A stretch of 64,000 nucleotides of DNA from positions 1 to 64,000 of the forward strand of contig JAVTVY010017512.1 of assembly GCA_036873755.1 (NCBI GenBank). Reading direction: 5' to 3'. A program made the translations under genes and the position numbers. Origin of the DNA: Hanleya hanleyi (taxonomy: Eukaryota > Mollusca > Polyplacophora > Lepidopleurida > Hanleyidae). Below the pieces are notes generated by a model. It was not told the DNA's origin. It did no database searches and worked only from the letters and a program-made list of their open reading frames with translations. Shown one piece after another: positions 1-11,809 of the stretch; the stretch's first letter is position 1; every line of letters starts with the position of its first letter.

Positions 1-1135
1 AGGAACTCTCTGTCTGGTATATTGAATATTATTTCTTTAGATGTCTAAGAGAACGTGTGACGTAATCTCGATATGCCATATTTCTTACAGGACCTGGATA
101 ATTGTATTGACAATATCCATGGGGATAGGGCATCGCCCAGCATTTTGGACAATAAATGCATTGTTATGTTATACAAAACAAACAGGTAATAATGTGTAAA
201 CTCTGATATTTCCTCTTAGAAACAGAATAGTGAAGTTTAATACTATGATCGGCTTGGCAACAAACCGTTTAATCAAACTTCTCGAGGGGTTTAACTGCAT
301 GGTCCTTACAAACGTGAACCGGACAATAACCAAAAGAAGTTGATATTCGGGAATATCTGGCCTGGGATAGGCTTGTGAAATCTGCTCATTTAAAAAATTG
401 AATCTTGATGCTCTGGAATAAAAAAAAAGCATTAAGAGCTTAGATGTTTTAAACGTTATAGCTTATCACGACGTTGTGATCATTTTGGGGAGCATCATGT
501 TAAAATTGAAGATGGCGACCATGTAGTCGGGACAAAAATGGTATACTGGTCATGTTTTCTTCTGATTGTATTCCATTTAACGTAAAAATGCCCTTACATA
601 TTTTATTTCATGCCCCAACATCCAATTTATTGCATAGTTTAACATCGGGAGAAAATTGCACAAATAAACAAATCGAAAAAAATCTGTCCGAAATTTCCGA
701 GCGTCCGTTTTGAATAATTTTACATTTACAGGTAAAGCTTGACTCAGAAATATAGTGGTAGATTTTTAACGAAAACGTCTAGGTTTCGATGAAATTAAAA
801 AAAGTGAAAAGGTGTTTTATCAAAATGCCCAAAGATGCCAGGTGGGTACCCTTCATTTTATATATGTAGCTAGTATGTATATTTCAAAATAGTAAAAAAA
901 AAATCATTGTGCTAACTTCGCTGCAAGGTTTGACCAAAAATCCCCAAAAATCGGACTATTCTTTTCGGACTTTAGTAAAGCATGCTGACATTTTTCTATA
1001 TATTTTGCCGTGTATTTCACAGCATAATTCACGGGAAATCTTCGTAGATTTTAGTATGTAACTATTTTTGGGGTTGTATTTGTGTCCTACGTTCGAAGTA
1101 AGATTGGTGGTGAATAAAATATTTTTTGTGTTCTT
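1..1135. other. No feature recognised
   Basis: AT-rich sequence with scattered poly-A and poly-T runs. No convincing exon, repeat or element end was seen. The minus-strand open frame at 169-432 has no supporting features. Confidence 0.6.
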
Positions 1136-1141
1136 GTGAGA

Positions 1142-1164
1142 GAATATATATATATATATATATA
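1142..1164. repeat. (TA)n microsatellite
   Basis: Run of TA dinucleotides directly upstream of the putative acceptor of the RG-rich exon. Confidence 0.9.
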
Positions 1165-1181
1165 CATCGTTACGTTTGCAG

Positions 1182-1525
1182 ATGGTGATAAACCACGAAA
1201 AAGAGGCAGAGGTCGGGGTCGTGGCGGAGGCCCGGGATGTGGCAGAAATGTGGGCAGTGCAAGAGGTCGGGCTAGTGGCAAATGTCGAGGTAGTGGGAGA
1301 GGTCGAGGTAGTGACAGAGAACGAGGTAGTAGCAGAGAACGGGGCAGTGGCGGAGGACGGGGCAGTGGTAGGGGTAGTAACAGTGACAGAGGTCGGGGCA
1401 GTGATCGTGTCAGAGGTCGAGGTAGGGGAAATGGCCTAAATAAATGTATCGACGCACCTATCCATGATGACGTGTCTGGAAGAAAACAAGGTAGATACAT
1501 GGTGAAACTGGGACTAAAAGGGTAG
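1182..1525 (+). CDS. Possible exon of an Arg/Gly/Ser-rich protein
   Basis: Frame read after a plausible acceptor (TTACGTTTGCAG, ending at 1181), in phase 1, to a TAG at 1523-1525. The translation opens with an AT-hook-like basic stretch (GDKPRKRGRGRGRGG) and continues with degenerate six-residue units of the type G-R-G-S-D-R / E-R-G-S-S-R. It closes with a non-repetitive end (..HDDVSGRKQGRYMVKLGLKG). The 18-bp units differ mainly at third codon positions (Gly-Arg-Gly-Ser as GGT CGA GGT AGT or GGA CGG GGC AGT), which a non-coding repeat would not show. Basic RG-rich segments commonly bind nucleic acid. No upstream exon or homologous family was recognised. Confidence 0.4.
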
Positions 1526-1654
1526 AGGATATTCGTAGCATGTATAGCAAGTGGCAAACATGTATATAATCTAAATAACATCAGTATCTGCAATACACTT
1601 ACAATGTGTTTAGAGAGAAGTGGAGGTATTTCGATAATTATAGTCTGGCATGCC

Positions 1655-2165
1655 AGCACAATATTAGCCCCTCCAGACCTGGTAGATTACCCTATTTAGG
1701 GGTAAAGTCCGTATTCCACGGTTTATAGGTTCGACCGCAATCCTAATTTTACATACACCCACTCACCCACCCTACCTCTCTCGGCAGGCTCCGATACACT
1801 GTGGACCGATATTAGCCCCTCTAGACCTGGTTGATAAGGGTTTTCCCTATCTTAGGGGTAAAGTCCGTGTTTCGCTTTTTCTAGGTGCAACCGCAATCTT
1901 AATGTTGCATGCTCCCATCCACGACCTGATCGCCCAGGAGAAGTGCTTCACTTTGGCACCTCACTCGATCCCATCGGACCATTAGGGGCCCACCTAGACC
2001 CCAAAACGTCCACCCCAGCGCTATTTGACCCTTGCGCACCATTCTCCATGGGTTCTTCTAATGTAGGGGCAGATAACTCTTGCTGGGCCGTCACGTGACT
2101 GGAAGTGATCTTTGACGCAGAGGTGACCCGGATGTTACCTGATCGGATGTGACGTCATAGTGTCG
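1655..2165 (+). repeat. Interspersed repeat, partner of 23270-23810
   Basis: Contains ATTAGCCCCTCTAGACCTGG followed by TTAGGGGTAAAGTCCG twice (about 1664 and 1810). Further on is a segment with GGACCATTAGGGGCCCACCT and CCCCAAAACGTCCACCCCAG. The same blocks appear in reverse orientation at 23270-23810. No target duplication or coding capacity was identified, so it is an unclassified repeat family. Confidence 0.6.
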
Positions 2166-2169
2166 TCAA

Positions 2170-4800
2170 TTTGATAAGTAGTAAAAGGGCATCTGGGGTC
2201 CTATTTAGGAGCAGAAATGTGCGAATCAGGGGACATAGCCAGGAATTGTGCCAACAGAGTTTTCTGTCCCTAAAATGGGACACCAAAAGCGCTTTATATA
2301 CTACTAATATGGCAGCGGATGGACTTTTAGTCAGATTTCACTGACTGATAACTGAGCCAGTTGTTGAACTAGATATGTCTAATATGAGATTCAAGTGTTT
2401 ATTATATATCATAAATTCATGCTGTATTTCAAATAAATCGGTGGCGATGATATCCAACATCCGGTTTATATGATGTGGAATGACCCATTGATGAAATCAA
2501 GCGTTCTAAACATGAGCTGAATACTCGTGGATATTTGAAAAATGAGGGTGTATTTCAGATTTCACAAGACCTCGTATGATTGATAGAAGCGCTATGCGCA
2601 CATGTTCGTTCACGATATTTGCTGATCTAAGTTGTCTTTTTCTCTGCAGAAAAACGGAAGTCAAATCAATCAGCTCGTCTAATTCAAACCGAATGTGATC
2701 CTTTCGACAAGTTCAAGGATGTCTGGCACATTATATATTTGCTGACATGTGCAGCCTTTCTGCGGTGTTTGCTACAGTGTCTCCTCGAACTCGTGTGCAC
2801 ATCGATTTATCTACAAGTATTTATACAGGGGATATGTTCTTCTGACATGCTTATCTCAACACTGGCACGCATATGGGTTGCGCTGTTGTGCCAACATCTT
2901 CAAACAGTATGCCTTCGCAAATCTGTAACTATATGTTGAATCATTTGAAAACCCCCATGAACCTGATATGACCTTCTTTGTTTGTATATACAATTCAAAC
3001 CTTTTATTTAGGATTTGCGACGGTCATTTGCTATATTCAAGTGATTTAGAAATCAGCTACTTCTGTTATTTGTCCCGGTAATATATGCCCAGTGGCTGCA
3101 TGATTCTAGTTTTTGCTCAAATATATTACGGTTTTTTTAATATTATTTGAACAATCCTTGTTCAATCATGCTGATAATCAATATCATATGGAAAATACAC
3201 ATTTTCAATTACAGAAGCATAAATATTATCCCCACGCTTCACAATTGTACGATGAAAAGTTGAATGTAAACATTCACTAGAGGCTACTTAGGAACACCTT
3301 CTCGCTAGTTTATGACTGATCATTTCCAATATCATTAACGAGGAATCCAAATGGAATTTCAAAACTTTAGAACATGAGATTGCCATTATTACTGATTTGT
3401 TGGTTTTTATTTACATTTATTTCATGAAGATATTCATATTGGTTGTTGAAATAATGGATTTCAACGAGCTTCTTATCTTGTACAAATGTGGTGTGCAATT
3501 GAGCTTTGATGATGTAATGCAATGATCTGTAGATAATTTGATAGAAAAATAATGATATTTTCTTTTCTTAATGTATAGTCTTCCGATTTTAGCGACATGG
3601 TGGTCATTTGTTTCAGAATATGGAAACTAAGCGTTTTATTTGAATAAGTTAAAATATTGGAGTGTTTCTTTGATGAATATGAATCGCAAATACCTTCGTT
3701 ACTGCATATTCAGTAATTCAGATTCCATAACAAGCGCAATTTCTCAAATAAGCCCTATAGTAACCTGTTACTATGGTAACAATAGCCCTAAAAATAATTA
3801 TAACTTAGCATTCTATTGCCTAATTATCTAGAGGTCACCTTTGAACATCACCGAATCTCAATTCCATGAAATCCTTGAATATGTTGATCACCATACTTCA
3901 ATATCACCGTGGCCGTTAAGAGCAGTTAAAAACATCCTGAGAATGACCTCAGATCATTTGGGTTATTGCTATTCAGGCCGAAAGCGGTTCTCTAAATTTG
4001 TTGAATAATGCTGGCGCCAAAATACAACCCTAATGTATTTGATCCAGTTCTATATTTAAAATTGTGTTCTCGATAATATTGCCGAATATGATCAACTTCG
4101 AATATCATAAATACAGTTCTCGAATTCTGCAAAACACTCTGGTTTTATATACAGCCATTCCTAAAATGGCACCTTTCCATAACCCCCATAACGTCCGTGC
4201 ATGGGGATAATTCGAAGGTCAAACCGACTTCAAAGCGGTTCTGGTCAATTATTCTGAAAGGTATGGGATCAGTTCGATGATATTGTCTGAAAACAACAAT
4301 TTTCCTTATCTCAGTCAATCAGAATGGTATATTTGCTCCATGTTTGCCTAAGTTAGCTCATGCCATACCGAATCAACCCAACCTGCGCGGCAATCAATGC
4401 TTTTCTTGATTCACATACTTGAAAATGATCAATCATTCTCAAATGTCGTGTCATTGCTTCTTAGCCTACAAATTTGATCATGGGCAACTATTTTAAATGA
4501 TAGCGTTTCATCTGAAAAAAACAACTTCTCATGAAGCTGTGTGCGGTGGACCTAAACCTGTTAATGTGCCCAAATTTAATTATCTCAACTGTCATTTCGA
4601 ATGATATAGGTTTTTAAATCCAGACCAAATAAAGCTATTACTATCTTTTAGCGCATTACCGAAGACAATACATTCAAGTTGTGCTAATTTCGACAAATTA
4701 CTCAGGGCCACTGTGAGAATCTGGTTGTGGAAAATTATTCCGAGCGAAAAACTTTCAATCAGCCGATATGCTGTGTCCCATGATCATGTGAAACCATATC
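2170..4800. other. No gene recognised
   Basis: AT-rich unique-looking DNA. Small open frames at 2739-2939 and 3640-3831 show no family resemblance or splice support. Confidence 0.6.
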
Positions 4801-4817
4801 AATTGGCTTAATTAGAT

Positions 4818-6075
4818 TTTGAGGAAATTTCCTCAAAAGAGCTGTCTTAGCCTGTCAACATAGACAATTATTTCTGATAGATTGACAATATGTTGGTGAA
4901 CGAGCATTTGAGGAAATTTCCTCAAAAAGAACGGATGTACCGTGCAGCTATTCCCAGATGGTCCATTTCTAGTTTGAGGAAGTTTCTTCAAAACTCTGCC
5001 ACCTTAGTCTATGAACATAAACAATTTTTGCGAAAGGTGGATTTTGACGGGAGGACATTTTCTCAAAATCTTCTTCGCTCTACACAGATAGTGTATGAAA
5101 ATGGACTACCATTCCGAAACGTAGATTTCAAAATAGAGGGAATTTCTGCCAGAGTGACAATATGTTGGTGAACAATCTTTTGAGGAAATTTCCTCAAAAA
5201 CTTATTTTTTTGAGGAAATTTCCTCAAACTGAAAATCTTTTTATGGTAGACCATTTCCATAGACTAGCTATACAGGCAAACACGATTTTCAGGAGAAGTA
5301 CTCGAACTCTACCGTTTGTCCACATTGGCAAGGCCGCAGTGTTTTGAAGAAAGTGTTTTGAGGAAATTTCCTCAAAAACGGGAGTGCCGTACATCCCAGA
5401 TGTACGTTTCTAGTTTGAGGAAGTTTCTTCAAAACGCTGCCACCTTACAAATGGATTTTGATGGAGGACATCTTCTCAAAATCTTTTTCGTTGACAGTGG
5501 AATACCATTCCGAAACGTAGATTTCAAATTCGATGGAATTCCTGCCAGAGTAACAATCTGTTGGTGAACAATTATTTGAGGAAATTTCCTCAAAAACTAG
5601 TGTGTCGGTCAGCTAATCTAAAACCGTTACGGTATATTTCCAGTTTTTCTTCAAAACACTGCTGCCTTGTCAGCATGGACAACGGTCGATTTTGAGGACA
5701 TTTCCTGAGCTAGTCTATGGAAAGTCTATGGAAATGGTCTACCATAAAGAGGTAGATTTTCAGTTTGAGGAAATTTCCTCAAAAAATCTGTGTGCCATAT
5801 AGTTAACATATGCTCATGGACAAACATTCTGAATGATATATTTTCAGTTTGAGGAAATTTCTTCAAAAATCTGAGTGCCATATATTTATCCAATGCACAT
5901 GGACTGTTAACTTTTACAATTGGGCTATCGGTCTTACTTGGCCAGTGAACATGGACCTTTATTCTGAACGATAGATTACGATTTTGAGGAAATTTCCTCA
6001 GAATGCTGGTAGCTCTAGTCAGCGTACGAGCATTCCGAACAATAATTTTCAGTCTGAGAACATTCCTTCAATAGG
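4818..6075. repeat. Array of the palindrome GAGGAAATTTCCTC
   Basis: Eight exact copies of this 14-bp palindrome start at 4821, 4910, 5182, 5212, 5360, 5578, 5767 and 5986, usually flanked by TTT and AAA. At least four more copies carry one to three changes (4976, 5417, 5694, 5851). Spacing is irregular (about 30 to 220 bp). A larger unit of about 350-450 bp is itself duplicated (4880-5190 and 5340-5590 share blocks such as CATTCCGAAACGTAGATTTC and CAATMTGTTGGTGAACAA). The reading frames full of LRKFPQK are by-products of the repeats. Confidence 0.85.
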
Positions 6076-6079
6076 CGGG

Positions 6080-7346
6080 TTTCCCAAGTTAGCATTTGAC
6101 ATAGATAATCAGATGTGAACACTTATATTTCCACGAAATAAACATTTTATACAACACTTTTGAGTATTTCTTTGTTTTCTCTATCCTGTCTTTTGAGGGA
6201 ATGTCGAGACAGTCCACTATTATTTTGGACTTCGTTGGTATATATTTATTATTAATATAACTCGATAATGCTTTTTGAATTGATTACTTTATATGCATGT
6301 TTGAACTTTATCATGTGTTATCTTATTGGTCGATGAGGCGTTCATATAAAAAACAGTGTTCAAATGTTACAGACGTTACAGCTCGGAAGTAAAATTGTAG
6401 AGAACCAGATGGACTAGTACATTTGATGACAACATAATAAAATATGAAATGTAACTCCGGTACCACAGTATACTATATTGATATCGTGATTAAAACATGA
6501 TTCGATATAGCTAACCGGGACAGGTAGATTCACAACATATTAAGTATTTGTGGTGTCAATTTGACAATTATATCATAACATGTACATAGTTAACAGTTTC
6601 ATTTCCCTGTGAATAGTCAGTGAAATAAAAATTACAATTTTGGGAATATAAGGGTATATTGAGTGAGACGGATGTGTAGATTAATAGCATGCAATTTCAT
6701 GATCAATGACTTGAACTTTTGAACAATATACTTCAGGGCATGCAGATCGTGTTTTCCGACGCAGGGAGTATATCCATACTGTCAATATAGATTTGGGTGG
6801 ACAATCTATCTAGTATATTGAATACGATTTTAAAAATTTGCACCAGGCATGCAAGTGTGTTTTCTGGAGCAGAAAATACATTTCAAAGTCTGGCAACATT
6901 ATAAGAAATGTATTTAAATAGACATAACTACGTTATTGGAGTCTCATGATAAAGAAACTCAAGTGGATATTAACTGTTGTGCGGCAATTTGATAGCCTTT
7001 TCAACGGTAGTCCCATGTGTCCTTTATATAAGGAGACATCCATGTACACTGTCAATCAAGAAAAAGTTAATGTTAGTGATGCTACAGAGTTTTGGCCCTT
7101 GAATCTAATTAGGGGGAAGTCAATCTGATGTCCAAATCATTTAAGAATTCCGGTTACAATCAAATTAATTTACTATTTTGAATCAGAATCGCCACGTAAT
7201 GTTTTACTAAGACATCTGAATGACATTTAGCAATTTACTAATCAGATTCCTATATGAACCCGGAGCCCCAAACCAATCTCAAGGGAAGTAACTGCAGGCA
7301 TTTATATGCACAGAAATGTTATCGCAGAGTATTGCCCCTTGCACAT
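6080..7346. other. No gene recognised
   Basis: AT-rich sequence without convincing exons or element ends. The open frame at 6946-7128 is unsupported. Confidence 0.55.
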
Positions 7347-7360
7347 GAAGTGATATTGGA

Positions 7361-7501
7361 GTGAGTGAGTGAGTGAATAGGGTTTAACGTCGCTTTCAAC
7401 ATTTTTTCAGCTATATCACGACGGGGAAGGGAAGGGAGGGGAGGGGGAGAGGCAGGGGTACCTACTTGTAACAGAGCAGATCTAATGCTGCCATTTTATT
7501 A
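7361..7501 (+). mobile_element. SINE-type insertion with 14-bp target duplication
   Basis: Begins GTGAGTGAGTGAGTGAATAG, continues GGTTTAACGTCGCTTTCAAC and ATATCACGAC, then a purine-rich stretch (GGGAAGGGAGG) and ends CATTTTATTA. It is bracketed by exact 14-bp direct repeats, GAAGTGATATTGGA, at 7347-7360 and 7502-7515, the signature of target-primed reverse transcription. This repeat type is familiar from mollusc genomes. Other copies or pieces are at 27013-27060 (minus), 36889-37290 (plus, interrupted), 43764-43823 (minus) and 57118-57180 (plus). Confidence 0.8.
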
Positions 7502-7515
7502 GAAGTGATATTGGA

Positions 7516-8450
7516 AAGGAACGTGTTTCTAAGAATGGCAATAATAGTTTAATTGCCAGATTAGCTGATTTGTCGTTAGGGTTGGTTCTTATTGACGTTC
7601 TAACGGTTTTATCCCATTCTTATTGTATTTCGTAATTCTCGATAATGGCTTTCGAGTAGTATTGGAACAAAGTACGGAAGAAAAGGGAATAACTTGGGAA
7701 AATGTTATATGTCAATAAGCAGTTCATTTCTCATATTTCAAGTACAGTTAACAGTAAAAAGTAACAATAATTAAACAGTAACCATGCTTACTGTAGTTAA
7801 ATGCATAAATGTACAAGGATTCGGTAGTGAGTAATAGTTCTGGTTGTAACGGCCAAAATAAATTGTATTGATCCAGTTTATTTTGCAAGTTTGTCCAACC
7901 CACATGAAGTTGGCGCCCTAAGTGATCTGTATATTGGTTTGGTTTAAACTTATTTATTGTACCATTTGTACATGGGATTGGGATCAATTCTTGCAACTTT
8001 TTCACCCCTCTCCCTACAGAAATATATTCTACAATACGTGCATATAACATAACAGACATAATTACATATATATATATTAATACAATATAAACTATATATA
8101 TTTATGAAGTTGTTCAGGTGCACTGAAATAATAAACATAATTTCGCACATTTCATGCTGCATTAATTGATGTAGGAATGACCCCATGTAACACGCGGTGT
8201 TACCTCGCGCAACATAATGTATTATGTTTCACCTGAGGCCACTGAGATTATCAGCCGGTTAATGGTTGAATCTTTGACTGTTCTTTATAAATTTCTGAAT
8301 GGCTTCAAACATATCGGTATTAGCTCTAGATGGCAAGGATTCATTCTCCCAGAGCAAGTGGGGAGTGTATGATTTGGAGATAGGTTGACGTGCATTTCGC
8401 CCTTATATTATTGTATAAAGGACATGTAAAGAAGAAATGATGAAACTTGG
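7516..8450. other. No gene recognised
   Basis: AT-rich, with a short TA-rich run near 8065-8100. Overlapping minus-strand open frames between 7748 and 8186 have no recognisable domain or splice support. Confidence 0.5.
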
Positions 8451-8452
8451 AA

Positions 8453-9510
8453 CGTGCCTGAATCCTGATTATCTCCCTCGGATCGAAACAAGCAGTAGTC
8501 TACAGTTGTCGAGTTGTGACGTTGATTCACAAGAGTGCCGTCCCTTCATGTAGCCGACCCGCTGGCATACGAAAGGGTGGGGCAGTTCACTTGCTACTGC
8601 ATGGACTAAAGAAAACTGCTTTAAAATTCGAAGAAATACATTTTAATTCCGAATTATTTGAACTCCTTGATATGAAAGGTAAAGGTATGGATATTTTCTA
8701 TAGTCAATATATAGAATATGCCCCACCGTTTGATCCGCAGACTCTTGTGATGCAACGTCACAACTCGGGAATATCGTATTAATTTGAAGCATAATTTGGA
8801 TTTTCGAATCGGACCAAAAAAGGTATCTTGCACAACTAGGTCCCATGTGGGACCTGTGTACCAAATTCCAGAAAGATCCATGAAATATTTCTTGAGAATT
8901 CACGATAACAATGTTTCAAGGGGAAATTCAAGATGGCCACCTTGTGGCCATATTGGATTTTCGATTTGGACCGAGAAAAGATATCTTGCACAACTAGACC
9001 CTAGGGGGAACCTGTGTACCAAATTTGAGAAAGATCCATGCAGTACTTCCTGAGAAATCACGATAACAATGTTGCATGGGAAAATCCAAGATGGCCACCT
9101 GTTGGCCATATTGGATTTTCGAATCGGACCAGTAAAGGTATCTTGCACAACTAGATGACAAGGAGAACCTGTGTACCAAATTTAACAAAGATCCATGCAG
9201 TATAGTTTTTGAGAAATCGCAATAACAAAGTTTCATGGGTAAATCCAAGCTGGCCGCCTCATGGACATGGGTTTTGGATACGGATTTTATATTTTTGGAA
9301 CATCATGATGTCTTGTCGGCATCATTGAAAACTGTTGACCGCTTCTCTCCTGCAGGAAACTAGCCTATGTTTATGTATACTATGATTGTCTTTTTGAATT
9401 TGGTGCTAATACTGTTATATGGATATGGAATAGGTCTTTGGATTATGGACGCGGATATTCTTTAATGGACGACGGCTGAATTATGAACGACGGACTAGAC
9501 GCTTGTATTG
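8453..9510 (+). mobile_element. Helitron-like (pearl/HINE-type) element: 5' region and first core-repeat run
   Basis: A conserved stretch TGATTATCTCCCTCGGATCG (about 8469-8488) recurs at 12550-12580 and 15868-15895, upstream of other core arrays, and probably marks the 5' portion. About three diverged ~157-bp core units occupy 8784-9260. A degenerate ACGG-type microsatellite (about 9440-9500, ATGGACGACGG) separates them from the next array. Confidence 0.55.
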
Positions 9511-10555
9511 GAATCGCACCGAAAACGGTATCTTGCATATCGAAACCCTAAGGGGAACCCGTGTACCAAATTTGAGAAAGATCCATGCAGTAGTTCCTGA
9601 GAAATGACGATAAAGTTTCATGGGGAAATCCAAGATGGCTGCCTGGTGGCCATATTGGATTTCGAATGCGCCCAGAAAAGGTATCTTGCACAACTAGACC
9701 CCAAGGGGAACCTGTGTACCAATTTTGAGAAAGATCCATGCAGTAGTCCCTGAGAAATCGCGATAACAAGGTTTCATGGGGAAATCCAAGATGGCTGCCT
9801 TGTGGCCATATTGGATTTTCGAATCGGACCAGAAAAGTTATCTTGCACAACTAGATCCCAAGGGGAACCCGTGTACCAAATTTGAGAAAGATCCATGCAG
9901 TACTTCCTGAGAAATGATGATAAAGTTTCATGAAGAAATTCAAGATGGCTGCCTGGTGGCCATATTGGAATTTGGAATCGGACCAGAAAAGGTATCGTGC
10001 ACAACTAGACTCCAAGGGGAACCTGTGTACCAAATTTGAGAAAGATCGATGTAGTCGTTCCTGAGAAATCGCGATAACAAGGTTTCATGGGGAAATCCAA
10101 GATGGCTGCGAGGTGGCCATATTGGATTTCCGAATCGGACCATAAAAGGTATCTTGCACAACTAGACCCGAAGGGGAACCTGTGTACCAAATTTGAGAAA
10201 GATCCATGCAGTAGTTCCTGAGAAATCGCGATAACAAGGTTTCATGGGGAAATCCAAGATGGCTGCCTGGTGGCCATATTGGATTTTCGAATCGGACCAG
10301 AAAAGGTATCTTGCACAACTAGACCCCAAGGGGAACCTGTGTACCAACTTTGAGAAAGATCCATGCAGTAGTTCCTGAGAAATCGCGATAACAAGGTTTC
10401 ATGGGGAAATCCAAGATGGCTGCCTGGTGGCCATATTGGATTTTCGAATCGGACCAAAAAAGGTATCTTGCACAAATAGACCCCAAGGGGAATCTGTGTA
10501 CCAAATTTGAGAAAGATCCATAAAGTAGTTCCTGAGAAATCGCGATATCAAGAAT
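9511..10555 (+). repeat. 157-bp core tandem repeat array (about 6.7 units)
   Basis: Head-to-tail units with a 157-bp period. Each holds AAATCCAAGATGGCTGCC, the facing half GGCCATATTGGATTT, then GGTATCTTGCACAACTAGAC, CTGTGTACCAAATTTGAG and CCTGAGAAATCGCGATAACA. Each unit is open on the minus strand for about 60-77 codons, which only reflects a low stop density. The array runs straight into the tail described at 10556-10660. Confidence 0.92.
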
Positions 10556-10660
10556 TGTTTACGGACGGACTGACGACGGACGACGGACTGACGGATGGAC
10601 GACGGACCACGGACGAAAAGCGATTTGAATAGACCACCATCTGGTGATGGTGGGCTAAAA
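10556..10660 (+). mobile_element. Helitron-like 3' tail: ACGG/ACTG microsatellite plus hairpin
   Basis: The core array ends in ACGGACGGACTGACGACGG-type tetranucleotide repeats. About 25 bp later comes an 8-bp perfect hairpin, CCACCATC / GATGGTGG (10634-10641 and 10646-10653), followed by GCTAAAAA. Core tandem repeats, then an ACTG/ACGG microsatellite, then a terminal hairpin is the layout of bivalve pearl and Helentron-derived HINE elements (established knowledge). Assignment here is by structure. No Rep/helicase gene is present, so it is non-autonomous. Confidence 0.7.
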
Positions 10661-10790
10661 ACGAAAATTGAAAATTGACGGTCAAATTTCAATTTTTGAT
10701 TTTGAGATTACACAAACAAAAAACGAAAATTGAAAATTGACGATCAAATTTCAATTTTTGATTTTGAGGAACCAAAAACGAAAATCGAAA
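10661..10790. repeat. Short tandem repeat of an AAATTG/CAATTT word
   Basis: Two and a half copies of a ~65-bp unit (CGAAAATTGAAAATTGACG...CAAATTTCAATTTTTGATTTT) that is itself internally inverted. Duplicated at 13975-14110. Confidence 0.8.
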
Positions 10791-11049
10791 ATTGAACTGT
10801 GCAAGGTTACACGGACCCCCATACACCATCCAAACCATTTTACATCGTGTACATCCCTGTTCGGAAGCTGCATTTTAAAAATTTTAGTCGGTCTTTTTTC
10901 AGCCTTTTCTGGAATAAGAAAATAGTATGCGAGGGCCTAGCTATGAAACAAGCGCTGCTTCTGTCAACAGGAAGATAAAATAGCGCCATCGTGATAATTA
11001 TCCTTAGCATTATAGAATGTTTTGCACATGCAGGATTAATATCCCGATC

Positions 11050-11803
11050 TACGGTGGCTCATAAGTGACATTGATATTTTTTTAATTATGTATGTTTTTT
11101 TGCATTACTCACCTAGGTGGAAATTATTCTCACCCGGGTGATATTATTCTCACCTGGGTGGAAATTATTCTCACCTGGGTGGAAATTATTCTCACCTGGG
11201 TGGAAATTATTCTCACCTGGGTGATATTATTATCACCTGGGTGGAAATTATTCTCACCTGGGTGATATTATTATCACCTGGGTGGAAATTATTCTCACCT
11301 GGTGGAAATTATTCTCACCTGGGTGGAAATTATTTTCACCTGGGTGATATTATTATCACCTGGGTGGAAATTATTCTCACCCAGGTGAAAATAATTTCCA
11401 CCCAGGTGATAATAATTCCACCCAGGTGATAATAATTGCCACCCAGGTGATAATAATTTCCACCCAGGTGAAAATAATTGCCACCCAGGTGAGAATAATT
11501 TCCACCCAGGTGAGAATAATTTCCACCCAGATGATAATAATATCACCCAGGTGAAAATAATTTCCACCCAGGTGAATATAATTTCCACCCAGGTGAGAAT
11601 AATTTCCACCCAGGTGATAATAATATCACCCAGGTGAAAATGATTTCCACCCAGGTGAATATAATTTCCACCCAGGTGAGAATAATTTCCACCCAGGTGA
11701 GAATAATATCACCCGGGTGAGAATAATTTCCACCTAGGTGATAATGCAAAAAAAAAAAATACATAATTAAAAAAAAAGCCAATGTCACTTATGAGCCACC
11801 GTA
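11050..11803. mobile_element. Foldback element with 21-bp-repeat arms (copy 1)
   Basis: Ends are inverted repeats (TACGGTGGCTCATAAGTGAC and complement), followed by AT-rich spacers (TTTTTTTAATTATGTAT / complement). Inside are arrays of a 21-bp unit, TCACCTGGGTGGAAATTATTC, running one way (about 11107-11380) and then the other (about 11380-11745), so nearly the whole 754 bp can fold on itself. Exact 6-bp duplications CCGATC flank it (11044-11049, 11804-11809). The empty site is visible in a neighbouring diverged repeat at 11876-11930. No transposase is encoded. Confidence 0.88.
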
Positions 11804-11809
11804 CCGATC

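Noticed and set aside
4890..5567. Frames with repeated LRKFPQK as a repeat protein
   Set aside because: The peptide is a reading of the GAGGAAATTTCCTC palindrome and appears on both strands.
11241..11788. Open frames rich in FSPGWKL / ILTWVE on both strands
   Set aside because: They are translations of the 21-bp units in the foldback arms (a multiple of three, so frames stay open). Not proteins.
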